64,000 nucleotides of DNA from positions 7,772,545 through 7,836,544 of the forward strand of contig CM040447.1 of the NCBI GenBank assembly GCA_022749755.1, given 5' to 3'. The notes under the pieces were generated by a model, which saw only the letters and a list, made by a program, of their open reading frames with translations, searched no databases and had not been told where the DNA came from. Origin of the DNA: Azadirachta indica. Its lineage: Eukaryota; Streptophyta; Magnoliopsida; Sapindales; Meliaceae. Both the position numbers and the translations under genes were made by a program. Below, piece by piece: positions 1-11,835 of this stretch. Every line of letters starts with the position of its first letter. The first letter of the stretch is position 1.

Positions 1-348
1 CTGTTGTGAAGATGAATCGAACAAATTTCACTCTTTTGTTGAGTAGACACAGTTTTTTTAAAGCAAATGTACATGAAGATGAAGGACACGGGTAAAGTCC
101 TGATTTGAACAATATAAAAAATCAAATATTTTATATACTTTATGATGCATTTGGCAACCTGTTTCTCTCTTGCTTTTATCTCCTTAATTATTATAGAAAT
201 TCATATCTCAAAAACAAATTATCACAAATTTGGTACAACAAAGCAGAGCCAAAACTCAGTGCTAAGCAATGGGTACATGAAAATCTCAAGAAAGAAACAA
301 CATATTATATAACTTACTAGAAAGATGAAGAGCGCATACTAAACATGT
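1..348. other. 3' flank of FabZ, no gene seen
   Basis: AT-rich sequence downstream of the FabZ stop codon. It probably includes the FabZ 3' UTR. I see no coding exon or RNA gene. Confidence 0.5.
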
Positions 349-3300
349 TTAGTCAGTGCCAGTTGCCATCAGGAACTCTCCTTCACATACCAAATCGCCT
401 CCGACATACGCCTTCCCTTCCATTTTTGCTATTCCAAATCGCTTTTGCAGCTTAACAAGTGTCATGCGCATGACCAAAGTGTCTCCAGCAATTACAGGCT
501 TCCGAAACCTCACTTTGTCAATTCCAGCAAAGAAGAAATTGTTGCGGGAACCTCCCACTTCTGGTTGAAGCATAACCAAGCCTCCTACTTGGGCCATTGC
601 CTGTAGCAAGCGATTATTTTTCATTGATACTTAACAGCAGAAAATGTATCTTATTTACTGTAAACACAAATGAGTCGGAAGCAAACATAGAATCGAATCC
701 AAGCAATTAAATTCTAGTGATTAGCAAAGTATTCAGAATAACAATTTAGTGGCTCAAGAAACGTTTAAAGGTTGCAAGCTGTAGAAAGCGGAAAAAAAAA
801 TCCATATGTGGGAATAAGAAACTAAAGGATTTAGCAATTTCTCCAGCAAAGTGCCCAAGATCATGCAATAGTGAAAGGATCATATGGAAAATTATATCAT
901 GACCGTTCTGGTCCAATTTAGAATAAGTTAGAACATTTCTTGAATGGTTTTCGTTGAAACCAAGTATTAATAAAACCAAAACAACAAAGCCTAAGCTGAT
1001 TAGCATTCCCTTTCTAGCATAAGTTGTGTGGAAAAGTAAGGCAGAGGCAAGTGTTGACAAACACTTTGGTTCTTGCATCTGCTTCTTCTTTTTCCAATTT
1101 AATGTAGGGAAAGGGATTCACAGCTCTAAGTATCCGACAAGTATAGAATAAATCCAACCTGTTTCCTTTAACAAAAGGCCTACCAACCATACCCAGAACG
1201 AAATAATTTGACCTGGTCATTACCAAGCCAATGTGACAAACGTGGATCCCACAACCACCCATAACAGGGCTCAGTAAACAACAGATTTAGATTTGGGTAG
1301 CCACTGAGTAACCAGTGTATTACTCCAGTTCAAAAACATTAAGAATGCACTACTATCGTTTTCAATAAACTGCCTGCCTGACAGATTTCCAGTGAAATAT
1401 GAGAACCTTGAATAAGGGTAAAGGGGCATATAAAAACCAAACAGAAACATATCACTTGGTGGTTCTGGTGAAAACACAATCAGAAGATTTAAGGTTTTCA
1501 GCAATAGTGAATACAAGTTTAGCAGAAATACGAGGTGGAGAAGAGAATTTCTCAAGTAACATGTAGATTAAGCATCTTGATAGACTCTTGTGGGTTAAAA
1601 TGTCAGATGAATAAAAAAATTACCACAACTACCCATAGAGCTTACTTAATACATGGAAGCACATTGACTTCAGAGATGAAACATATAAGACAGTACTGGT
1701 GAACTTTTTACTCTTTTATTTATCCATTATGCAGCAAAGAGATCTCCACATGGAAATCACCTATTAGATAAGTGCCATTTTCTATTTTCTATGTCAGCTG
1801 CCAACCAAGGCTTTGTTTGGGTTGCTGTGCTTTTGTTGTACTTATATGCTTTTGTTGTACTTATATTTGACATACAGTAATTTCACTTACTTTTAACTTC
1901 AAAACACCTTAATACCAAACAGAGCCTAAATCAGTCAAACATTCCCAAGTATATTGCAAATTCAGATGGTTCTATGAATGGCTCAATTTCTCTGGTGATT
2001 AGAACCCAAGGCGAAGCTTTGGCAGTCAGAAAATATCAACTCAGGAAGTTTGAAGTCACCCAGAAAGTTTTAATTGCAAGATCTCCTCAATAGCGTTTCA
2101 CACAATGTTTTGAATACATGTGTATACATAAAAAGATACCAATATGCAAGCACATGCAAAAAATGCTCACATCCGTGTGTTAGGGCATGCCCTACCCAAT
2201 ACACACAATCAAGAACACTGCTTCTTGCTTCTTCTTAACTCCATCACTCATCAACTTCATTTTCTAGTTCAGTTATTCTATTTTAAAGGATCCAAAAGGA
2301 TGAACCTGTCAAAAGTGGCTCAAGAAGTCAATGCACTTGATAACAAACTAACAGTAACAGTCTTAAAAAATTGCGATAGCATGCAAAGACCATCGATGAT
2401 CTGAGAGCTGTCAATGATCCTTAGTCACCAGAAACCTATTGATTTAAATTTGCATTGAAGGGGAAGCTCTTATAATCAAAAAACTAAAACTCAAAAAACA
2501 AGGTAAGGAATATGTAGTCACTTCCCTGCTGGAGAAAAGAAAAGCTGAGAGGAAGGCAGGGGGATGGCATGTAATTCCAAATAAAATGGTAAAATCTGTT
2601 TTTCAGTAATGGAATATTTGAGGGACCCTTATGACTCTCACTCACTTCTGTAACAATCAACTCATTTGACACATTCTGATGACCCAACTACTTCATTACA
2701 GCTAGATAAATCCATATTTTTCCTTATTGCTGTAAACTAGGCCAATTTCTAAATCCCAACAACCCCATTTTTTCACACCTCTTTCTCAGCCTCCCGATAC
2801 CTTCAACTTAGCATTCTCACTGCCACAGTTTAAGGTCCACTTTACACATGTCCAAACTCTGTAAGAATGTTTGATCTCACCCTGCTCCAAATTGCTTCTT
2901 ACTCTCAACATATATGGTAAACCACAATAAATTGCTTGTTCCATCTTTTGTCAAGCTACCACCTCTCTACCTCTACATCCAAATCTTTCTTGCAATAATT
3001 TCACAAGCATGCTGTTTCCTGAATGCCAAAATTTGGCTACTGTAAGCCATGGCTACTTCTCATACAAATTTGACCAAATTTCTCTTTTAACTTGATAGGC
3101 ACCTAAGAATCGCAAAAACACTCCAAATTCCATTCACATTTCCTCCATTATTTCACAGTTCTTTATAAATTACACTAAATCAAGAAAATTAACTTAGTTA
3201 AATGGCAAAGAAAGCACAAAAAGATGTAGGTAAGTAAGCAGATTATTACCTCAATCATAAGAACACCGGGCATAATTGGCCTCTCAGGAAAATGCCCAGG

Positions 3301-3852
3301 AAAAAAATTATCATTTATAGTCACATTTTTTATACCCACAGCTGAAACCCCTGGACTGTACTCTATGACTCTATCCACTAACAGAAATGGAAATCTACAA
3401 AATAAACAATCAAAAACCAAAACAAAATCAAAACCCATCAGGAAAAAAAAAAAAAAAGCCAAAGCTTAAAAGTATAACAAAATTAACTCACCTGTGGGGC
3501 AAGATTTCACGTATCTGATTAATATCCATGACTGTAGGAAATGCTGGGTACCCTGCAAAACAACTTAATATGTTACCAAATGCTCTCAAATAAAAAATTT
3601 TTCCTTTCTGCACTTAAATCACAAATGGTTATAGCGGAAAAAAAAAAGTTTACTGGTTTCAATAGGAGTGATTTTGTTTGCGTCGTCTGGTCCATTGATA
3701 GAATTAAACACGACTGCGTTGCTTCGGCGACGAGTGGAAGGAAAGAAGAGAGAAGGAGATCTAGAGAGAGAAAGAGATAGTGAGAGTTTTCTGGGCTGAG
3801 TCAGTGAGTTGGGAGTATGAGAGAAGAGCGCGTTGGAAGCAGCAGTCGCCAT
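349..3852 (-). CDS. FABZ: plastid 3-hydroxyacyl-[acyl-carrier-protein] dehydratase FabZ
   Basis: Dehydrates 3-hydroxyacyl-ACP to trans-2-enoyl-ACP in plastid type II fatty acid synthesis. Four exons join in frame: 3852-3654, 3552-3492, 3394-3250 and 600-349, giving 218 aa, close to the usual plant FabZ length. Residues 1 to about 65 are Ser/Arg-rich, like a chloroplast transit peptide. The mature part has the [13 protein letters not shown] motif (about 84-96). The hot-dog-fold catalytic His is H121 in FFPGHFP, and the catalytic Glu is E135 in PGVLMIEAMAQ. E135 is the last codon of exon 3, so the active site spans the 2,649-bp intron. The start is the first ATG that leads into the transit peptide. 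The large intron carries a MITE-like insertion (1808-1927). All expected core motifs are present and no lesion was seen. Confidence 0.95.
1808..1927. mobile_element. short MITE-like element in FabZ intron 3
   Basis: About 120 bp bounded by inverted ends: AGGCTTTGTTTGG on the left, and on the right CCAAACAGAGCCT, which is its near-exact reverse complement (one mismatch). The inside holds a roughly 19-bp tandem duplication containing TTTTGTTGTACTTATAT. These ends resemble common plant hAT-type MITEs, but I see no clear target-site duplication, so the superfamily is an inference. Confidence 0.55.
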
Positions 3853-5311
3853 TTTTTATTTTCCTGAAGCACAGCTTGATTTTGTGAACCGGTTATCAGT
3901 AGTTAGTGGTTAAGGTAAATTTCATCGTAGCCCTTACTTTTCTAAATATTTTATTTTTCATAAATTTTTATGCTTGTTAGCGTATTGGTACAAATACAAT
4001 TGCCCAACTCTCTAACCCCCATACAAATTAGTTTCATAACCATTCAAAAGTTTGTGTTGAAAAATGTCTTTAATTTGACCCTTTTTTTTAGCTCTTTTCG
4101 AATTAAAATCAAATTAAAAATATGACCTAAATAAATTTAATTTGTTTTGATTGACTTAATTGTTAGCCCTTGTTTACATCCTTGCCAATTCACTACATGG
4201 CCCAAAACCTTACATAGTGTAAATTGCCTATGAGGCATCTTTAGATACTCTTATTTGAAGATTAGTTCTCCAATTTCGCACTCTTAGATACTCTCGTTTG
4301 AAGATCAATCCTCCCATTTCATCACCATAGTTGATTTCAGTCTACGGACCTCAACAAGAAAACAATTCCAATTCTCGACTAATTTGTACGAAGTTAGTCA
4401 AAATTCTTCGCAACTCATGCTTTGAGGCTTGAAACCTCCGTTACCAATTTTTTACTAACTAGTATACTCAAAATGCTGGGTAAAATAGCAAGCATTCTTT
4501 TCCTACCTAGTATACTCAAAATTGAGGTATAATAGTAAACATTTTTACGAGAACATATACGTAACTCTTAGCAATTCAATTTTAAACTACAATAAGATTA
4601 ATTCAATGACTAATTCAATATTAATGAATGTTAGTAATTTAATGCAAAATTATAAATAATTATGTAGAAGTCTGCATGTTATAAAATACACACTTCCGAT
4701 ACAAACAAAGATGTAATAATATTAAAATTCAACCATTTGATACGTAGATATTTAGTACAAAGAATAATCCTTTTTTATGAAAATAAAAAAAATTGAAAAA
4801 TGTTCAATTAGAAAATGCAAACGTGACTAAATTAGCCCTAATTACTGAAAATTTCATATATTTTATAGAGTGACAATAAGACTGACTCATCTATCAACTT
4901 TTCTATATTATTACCCTCAAACAACCAGACTCAATTTACCTTACATAAAGTCGTCAGGCTATGATTTTATTACTTATATACATGGGGTTAAGGATTTATT
5001 AGGGTGAGATAGATTGTTTAAGGAACCTCTCTTCGAACATCAATTTCTATTTTACTTTTCTTGAATAGAACATGGTTATATAAGTTAGTTGATATCATTA
5101 TTATGTATAAAAAAGAGACACTCTATCTCAATCCGTATTTTTTCTTGAAAAGCAAATCATCATGGGACGTGCTTCTCAAATGAACAAAAATTGTAACAAT
5201 ATTATAATTTCAACCGATATATATAGTTGTCAATAATATTTAAACATAAAAAATATCCAACTGAATGAACAATTCGTTTTTTTTTAAAAAAAAAGGAAAA
5301 CCAAAAACAAA
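3853..5311. other. intergenic, FabZ upstream region with small tandem repeats
   Basis: Between the FabZ start and the 3' end of the RING gene. It contains an imperfect tandem pair of about 50 bp (about 4230-4330, sharing TTAGATACTCT and TTTGAAGAT) and another pair around CTAGTATACTCAAAAT (about 4457-4520). The FabZ promoter should lie at the left end. No coding exon is recognised. Confidence 0.5.
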
Positions 5312-6040
5312 TCAAGATTCATAAGAAACATCAAATAATTCTTCAAAAATACACGACGGCATCTGGAAACGACACATAGGGCAAGCCCGGCTCTGCTTCA
5401 ACCAATCAGCAATACACTTTTCATGAAACTCATGCGAACACTGCATCCGAACTACCTCCCATCCCTCCAAATCCTCCTCCCAGCAAATCGAACAAATGTC
5501 GCCGTTAGGCCTTCTACCACTTTGCCCCACCCTCTCCAACGCCTCAACCGCCGCCGTGCTCGCGGGAATCGTGCTGCTGTAAAACCTGTCGTATTTATCC
5601 ACCACCTGCATGTCCTTCTCATTTAAATATATCAATTCATTACCCCATATCTCGACAGAAATCTCCACTGCCTTGTTACTGCTGATTGAGTTACTCTCGA
5701 TAAGGTTGCGAGATTTGGAAAGTAAGTCATCAGCAAGTTTATTATGACTATCAGATTTAATTATCGGAATATTAGAGAAAAAATCTGTGAAAATCGCAGA
5801 GGATACAGTGGAGAAATCGCTCATAGTCATCACAATCTGGATAATTTTATTTGGTCTAATGGATTGCTTGATCTTGTGCAAAATCTTGAATCTACTTTCA
5901 GGGTTTTCGGATGAATTCGTAAACCACGTTTTTTCGTATGCAGAATTCGGATGAACGTAGAATTTGATCGAGGATTCGGCCTCAGCGTTGTATTCTTTGT
6001 GTTCCAGGCGTATATTAACTTGGAATTGTCCGCAAACCAT
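5312..6040 (-). CDS. RING-H2 finger protein, probable E3 ubiquitin ligase
   Basis: Intronless ORF of 242 aa. The C-terminal RING has the C3H2C3 pattern: C183, C186, C201, H203, H206, C209, C220, C223, with the usual Trp (W213) between the sixth and seventh ligands. This predicts an E2-binding RING-H2 domain and therefore ubiquitin ligase activity. Residues 1-180 show no domain I recognise, no clear signal peptide and no membrane segment, which suggests a soluble protein; the substrate is unknown. The start is the first ATG of a long frame, and a TATA-like motif lies 113-118 bp upstream. Many plant RING genes of this type are intronless. A more specific family name cannot be supported from sequence alone. 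Confidence 0.88.
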   Translation of the reverse strand: MVCGQFQVNIRLEHKEYNAEAESSIKFYVHPNSAYEKTWFTNSSENPESRFKILHKIKQSIRPNKIIQIVMTMSDFSTVSSAIFTDFFSNIPIIKSDSHNKLADDLLSKSRNLIESNSISSNKAVEISVEIWGNELIYLNEKDMQVVDKYDRFYSSTIPASTAAVEALERVGQSGRRPNGDICSICWEEDLEGWEVVRMQCSHEFHEKCIADWLKQSRACPMCRFQMPSCIFEELFDVSYES

Positions 6041-6152
6041 GATGATATCAAAGCGGTGGTTTGGCCAGAACTAGTTGACGGCAGAGGAGGAGGAGGACAG
6101 CGGGTTTGATCGGAGTAGCTAAGGATATAGTGAGTGTTTGTGGGTAAGGGTG

Positions 6153-6158
6153 TATATA
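6153..6158 (-). promoter_or_regulatory. TATA-like box of the RING-H2 gene
   Basis: TATATA on the minus strand, about 115 bp upstream of the ATG at 6040. Spacing is compatible with an 80-nt leader. Motif-based only. Confidence 0.4.
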
Positions 6159-7080
6159 ATAGGGGAAGTCTAGTTATTACGACATGTATTCGCATTTGCC
6201 CTGATGAAAGAGGAAATCCTTGTCCGAATTGGGAAATAATTCTTAGTGATATTAGTAATTTTTTTATTTTTATTTATATTCCTAACAATATTCATTAGAA
6301 GTTGAATAGTGTAATGATATCTTAACTTTTGACATTCATCACAGAACAATGCTGTACACTTAATACCGGTATTTAGTTGTTTAATTGGATTTATTAAGGA
6401 TTTATTTGATACAAATAGATAAATATTTTTTATTTCTGGAAATTTAGAAATATAAGGATCCAAAAGTTATTATCCCAAATAGAAGTCGCTATCCATGAGA
6501 AATGAAATATACACTCTAATAAAAATAAATAAATAAATCAGACTTCCATAAGAACAAATGTTAATTTAAATTTAAAGCAATACAACCTTATTTTAATGTA
6601 TAATAATATCTTAAATATCTACAGATAAAAGCAATTTCTATATAATGATTACAAAATTATGTATCAAAGTGTTTTCTTTTGTTGCGGAAGTTCATATATG
6701 TTAAAATTCAGATTTAAGTAATTTGGCACTAGATTGGTGCAATTCAATGATGAATTAATGTAAAACAACATTAATTTTGCGAAATTTAGCTTCAAAATTG
6801 CTTAAATCTGCACCTCTCTAAGGTCCAGGCGATCCAATTGCAGAAAAAAAAAAATCAGACATCAAAGTTGGCCTATTGAATTGCATGTTTCGGTCAATCG
6901 AATTAGCATTCCAATTTTAGTAAGAGTCCGGCACCTGGACTAGACAACCATTGTATATATGCAAATCAAATTTGTTAAATATGGGTAATTTTCATTCTTC
7001 AAATTTAATCTCCATTACAAAGACTTAATTGTCATTCTAACAGATCATGACAATAAGATTTTCATCTCTGTATAAATATT
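6159..7080. other. intergenic, nothing recognised
   Basis: AT-rich DNA between the RING gene promoter and the 3' end of GH5 copy A. It includes the 3' UTR of copy A at its right edge. I see no exon, RNA gene or clear repeat. Confidence 0.45.
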
Positions 7081-9439
7081 CTACAACTCTATATAATTAT
7101 TCTCAATCATCCATCTCAAATTCCAATGATGTGAATGACACTTGTAAGCCCAATACGCCCACCCAAAAGTTGCACGCCCATAAACATCTAGTTGAATCTT
7201 CGCAAATCTCTGGAAATCTTCCTTTGTTGCTCCTCTTACATGCCATTCATTGGTCCATTCCCCTGAAAAAAATTGTGCCAACATCTCGACATTAATTGCT
7301 TGTATAAAATTTGCTCAATCGTTGAAAATTTTCTTTACTACTTACCAACAAAACTTAGAGAACTATTTGATGTTGTAATTTCTCTTAGATTGGAAGATCT
7401 GGAGTAGCGGACATAATCTATGTTCTGTTGTACAGACATGCCGTTGAAATTGTCCGAGAAGAGGTTGTAATAATGCACGTCAATTGCTACGCGAGTAAGG
7501 TTGCTCGCGAAGGAGAGGAGCTCTGTCCATCGAGCTCCCAGACGATTGGAAAGAATCACATAAGCATCCGAGGTGTATTTTCTCACAGTATCATAGCCTT
7601 GTTTGTAATACTCTTTCAGGCTTTCTAATGCTAAGCCAGGCGCCAGAGGCTCGTTCATCAGCTCAATTGCCGCCAGACTTGAGTGATTGGCGTATCTGTA
7701 AAATAAAGTGTGAGCGGTATTATTGTATTTGATTCTGATAAGAAACTTATAGAACAGTAGCTTGCGTTACAAGAAAAGTTCACCTTGATGCGAGGAAATC
7801 TATGATAGCTGCAGTTTCCGGTATGTCTGAAGCAGTCCATTCCTGAAATCCGTCTCTTGATGCGCTGTGAGGGTAACCATTCTGCGAAACTCTGACCGCG
7901 TGCAGATCTACAATCACCTTCATACCATATTTCCTTACATTGGAGAATAAACACAAACAGTTTAGTAACTTCAGAAATGAAGTGAACATGTTTTTTGTGA
8001 AACCACTTACTCTGCCCAAATGAAAGCATTGTCTAAAGCCTGCAAGGATCCTCCAACAAAAGGCTTTGGCGGCGTTGGATCGTATGCAATCCACCATCCA
8101 ACAGGAATTCTCACAGCATTCAGTCCATTTTCTGACATGAACTCGAAATCATCCTCGGTGATGTAAGTTTTCCAATGATCCTGCAAGGAACTATACAGTT
8201 TGATCATACGAGTCATTTTTTACATAATTCTTTACTAAATTGCTCGAAATAACACTAATGCTGGACTCACCCGCATAAATTTGGGAGCTTTTTCAGGGCC
8301 ATATCCATTTGTGATTTGGTATTCTCCTTGCATTGTACTAACAACAGTCATATTGAAAACAGAAGGATCATTTTCTTCCCAAGTTGATTCTCTATAATCA
8401 TAATCAGCTGTCATTTCCTTCTCTGATTCTGCCTGTAAAAACAAATGAATCACGCTGTATATTACTAGCATTTGATTTTCAATTTGTTTCTGTGATTATA
8501 GACTGTATACCTGAATGAACAACCCATTTGATGCTCTGATTCGAACTTGATTTGGATTATCTTCTTTCCTTATAATCTGAAATGTCTCTGGAAAATTTGC
8601 TGTTTCTGAAACTGCTACAAGTTTGTTTCCTTGGCCTTCATTTTCCAATCCAATAAACTGCTTATTTATCACTCTGAAGTTGAAAAATGTCTCGTTGATC
8701 CTCCACAGCTGTTTGATGGAAACAAGACAATTAAACAGTAAGAAAATTATTATAATAGACCAAATAGTGCTTTCGAAAACTGTTTCTGAAAATAAGAAGC
8801 GTTTTCAAGTTTGATGGCACTGCTGAGAATATTTTTCTATGTAAAAATATACCAACTTAGAATCCCGAACATCATCACTCCAGAAAAAAATAACAATGGT
8901 ATGTTTCAAAACTCGTTTTCACATTCATTCTAGTTCCATTTTTTGAAAACAATAATATGTTTTTTTTTTTAACAAAATGGTTTTTGGAGACCAAAAACTA
9001 TTTTCAGAAAGCATAACCAAACATCCACTTAAAATTTTTAAACACTAACCCTGAAAGTTTGCCACGTAGAGCCTGAACTGCTGTTGGCTACCACCATTTT
9101 TCCATCATTTTCAACGGCGATGTACTTCCTCAGTCTCGTGGACATGAATCGAACTTGTGTTCCATCCTAAGCAAGCAACAAACCAGGTAAAATGTTTTCA
9201 AATATGTCAAAAATTGTAATGCAGGACCGGGAAATCTTCAATAAGAAACAAAAGCTAAAAAACAGTACCAAGAGATCATTGTTTTCGATTCCTGAAAACA
9301 TGGAAGGTTCCATCCATCCTTCTGTCACAAGCCAGTTTCCTAAACTGGCAGCTTTCAATGGCAAATAATCAACAGAACTAGAAGATGCAAGAGAAGAAGA
9401 AAGAATCCACGAAAGGTAGAAAAAGAAGAGAATCGCCAT
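7081..9439 (-). CDS. GH5 beta-glucosidase / glucan 1,3-beta-glucosidase-like, copy A (intact)
   Basis: Eight exons join in frame: 9439-9269, 9166-9050, 8708-8511, 8432-8271, 8180-8011, 7933-7784, 7695-7346 and 7262-7081, giving 499 aa. Residues 1-19 look like a signal peptide, so the protein is probably secreted or apoplastic. The LGNWLVTEGWM motif (about 33-43) opens the mature protein. A fascin-like (actin-cross-linking-type) beta-trefoil domain occupies about 58-165, and the GH5 catalytic barrel follows. The acid/base Glu is E338 in MNEP and the nucleophile is E441 in GEW; both are present. Family knowledge: plant GH5 proteins with a fascin-like domain hydrolyse beta-glucosides or short beta-glucans. 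This is the most divergent of the three intact copies (its own spacing around residues 277-297 and no extra C-terminal LV) and it lies at the edge of the array. Confidence 0.92.
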
Positions 9440-9496
9440 TGATGAAGAAATGAAAACTTCCTGAAAATGGAGAATTTTGTCTTGGTTTTTCTAACT

Positions 9497-9504
9497 CTAT
9501 ATAG
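9497..9504 (-). promoter_or_regulatory. TATA-like box of GH5 copy A
   Basis: CTATATAG on the minus strand, about 60 bp upstream of the ATG at 9439. This implies a short leader of about 25-30 nt. Motif and spacing only. Confidence 0.4.
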
Positions 9505-11039
9505 AAGCCATAGCCATTAAATTTAATACGGTTTAGTTTTTCTGGTTCAACTGTCACATCCAAAATTATTTACTTCTATCTAATCGCTACTTGTAATAAG
9601 GATTTCAATTTTAATTTGGGTGTGGCATTTGGTGTGTGAACTGAACTAATTCATAATTTAAAGGATTAGCATATAGTTTAATGCATGCATGTAATTGATG
9701 TAATGTGGAAATAATATTAATTATAGCAATTAAAATTCCTAAACCTTTAGGCTAGAGTTGGGTGTTAGAATAATGCAATATCATTAGAAATATTCCATCT
9801 TTTGGATGAAAGAATAGTTAAATGGTGGGCAATTTTTAATGTTCAAAGTGCAAGAAAACCTAATGTTGTGAAATGTTTTTGGAAAGTAAATCAATCATAA
9901 AGGCAACTAGTCTTCAAATGTCCTAATCTCTGTGGCATCTATGCAATCACAGGTTCAAAGTAGGTGGCTTTGTACAAAAAAATGTTTGAAAGAAACTTTA
10001 TTGCTATTTTTAGACAAAGAAGACAAAAGATGATGAACAGCTAGCTAGAAAACTCAAATAATAAGGGAAAATATTATCAATTGCTGATCTGCCTCAGTCT
10101 AACAAAAATGACTATAATGGGATTATTAGAATTATAGCAAAAAAATATATAATTATGCAAGCTTTATTAGAAAATAATGTAAATTTTGTCAGAAAAGAGA
10201 GACAATTATCTAATGCCAACCAAAAACGTATCACATTTCCCTATGAAGTCCATGTGCATAATCCAATCGAGTCCAAGATGTGATGACGATGAATAGCATT
10301 GAAGGCTTCTATAAATAAAAGCCTAGAATTGGGAGGAAAAAAATCTTAAAATCTTAAAATCTTAGAGCTTCTTGCAAAATTACTTGTAAGATTTTCCTTT
10401 ACATTCCAATTTCAAAGTACTCTAAATCTTTGACTACTGAAGATAAAAAAACTTGTAAGTTGTTTATTAATTTTATATTTCAATATTTTTTATTGATCTC
10501 AATATTGCATTCCATTTATTGTATATTTTTATTTTCAATTTATTATTTTTATTCTGTATATTGCATTTCATCCTGGCATGTGATCGAGTCTGTTTTGTTT
10601 TTCCAGCAATTAAGTTTAAATACTTATCATCTTAGTGATATCAATCATTAACTAATTTTGTATTTGATAGTTTGTAATTTTATATCATATTAATTGTAAT
10701 ATTTAAACCACAAAATCTCAATCTTAAAAAAAAAAAAGACTGTTGCATTTACTAAAATTTACGTTCTAATATATATTTTTTAATTTCAATGGTTTAAAAA
10801 TTATTAATTTAACTCTGAATCTGCTAAATAAATCATACTGAAAATAAGTATTGATTTTCTTACATCATTTATAATTTAAAATTAATTATATCGTTACATA
10901 GATAAAAAAAAATTTAGAGTTCAACGATGCCGATGACAACCTACTTTGAGTACATCACCGGAAACTTTTAATTATTTATTAATTTTAGGTGCGCGTATTT
11001 AATAACATAATCACTTGCAACAAAAATATGCAATGAGAA
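9505..11039. other. intergenic upstream of GH5 copy A
   Basis: AT-rich DNA with no supported exon. The stretch 10200-10440 looks promoter-like: a TGACG-containing motif near 10283-10288, TATAAATA near 10311, then a short repeated TCTTAAAATCTTAAAATCTTA. It is discussed as a finding. The rest is featureless to me. Confidence 0.45.
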
Positions 11040-11450
11040 TTTTAATTTTTTCTAACAAGAAGCAATAACAAGTACACTTTCTTGCATACAAGGAATCCTG
11101 AAGCCAGCATATTAATATTTATTATAATTAAAAAGTTTATCTAAGGATACTAGTGACCACATGTGGGACTTTAGACAAGCTTTATAATATAATTGATTGA
11201 TTTCAGTCATTGTTTGTGACAAAAACTGGAGACTTTTGTCTGCTAAATTGTCTTGGTCAATTTCTTTTTCAGAGGCAGAGTAACAAACATCAAGAATTGA
11301 TTTTTGTGTCAGACATTGAAGAAGGATAAAAAATTGGGTATTACTGTCCTAGCATGATTAACTACAAATTAAAGTATTTTGAAATATTGACAATTTTCTC
11401 ATAGATAGTTCTAGTGAAATGATCTTTAGATAATTCTCTAGATATGTTCA
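11040..11450 (-). pseudogene. relic of a lost GH5 copy: 3' flank fused to upstream flank
   Basis: Positions 11040-11190 match the 3' end and 3' flank of copy B (11700-11860): the same tract with TCTAACAAG, ACAAGTA, AGGAATC, CTAGTGACCA and TTTAGACAAGCTTTATAATAT. The sequence then continues (about 11200-11345) as a match to the region upstream of copy B (15285-15440), sharing TGTGACAAAAACT and ATTGATTTTTGTGT. A gene body between the two flanks has therefore been deleted, leaving no coding exon. Inferred from paralogy within the window. Confidence 0.6.
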
Positions 11451-11835
11451 TATTGAGATTATCTGTCCCATTTTTTAGTAGTCTTTTTATAAAATGTGAG
11501 TGTCAATAGCACTCCACCTTTTACCTATCCAAACTAAGGTAAATTCACTTGCAAATAAATTGGAGATTCTTACTTCTCTTATGCTTGAATACTCTTCTTA
11601 TACCAAGGAATACAAATTCTCAATATATAAAATCTAGAAAACACAATAACTTCCAACAACTAAAATTTGCTAAATGGAAATTTAATGTCTTCAAGTAATG
11701 AGAAAAGCTTCATCATTTTTTTTTCTAACAAGGAAATAACAAGTAAACTTAATCTGCTGTATGTAAGGAATCTTAAAACAGCATTATTTATAGATAAGAG
11801 TTTACTCAAGGAAACTAGTGACCATAGATTGGAGT

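Noticed and set aside
105..320. 71-codon plus-strand open frame at the left edge
   Set aside because: AT-rich composition, no motif, and it overlaps the likely 3' UTR of FabZ on the other strand; chance frame.
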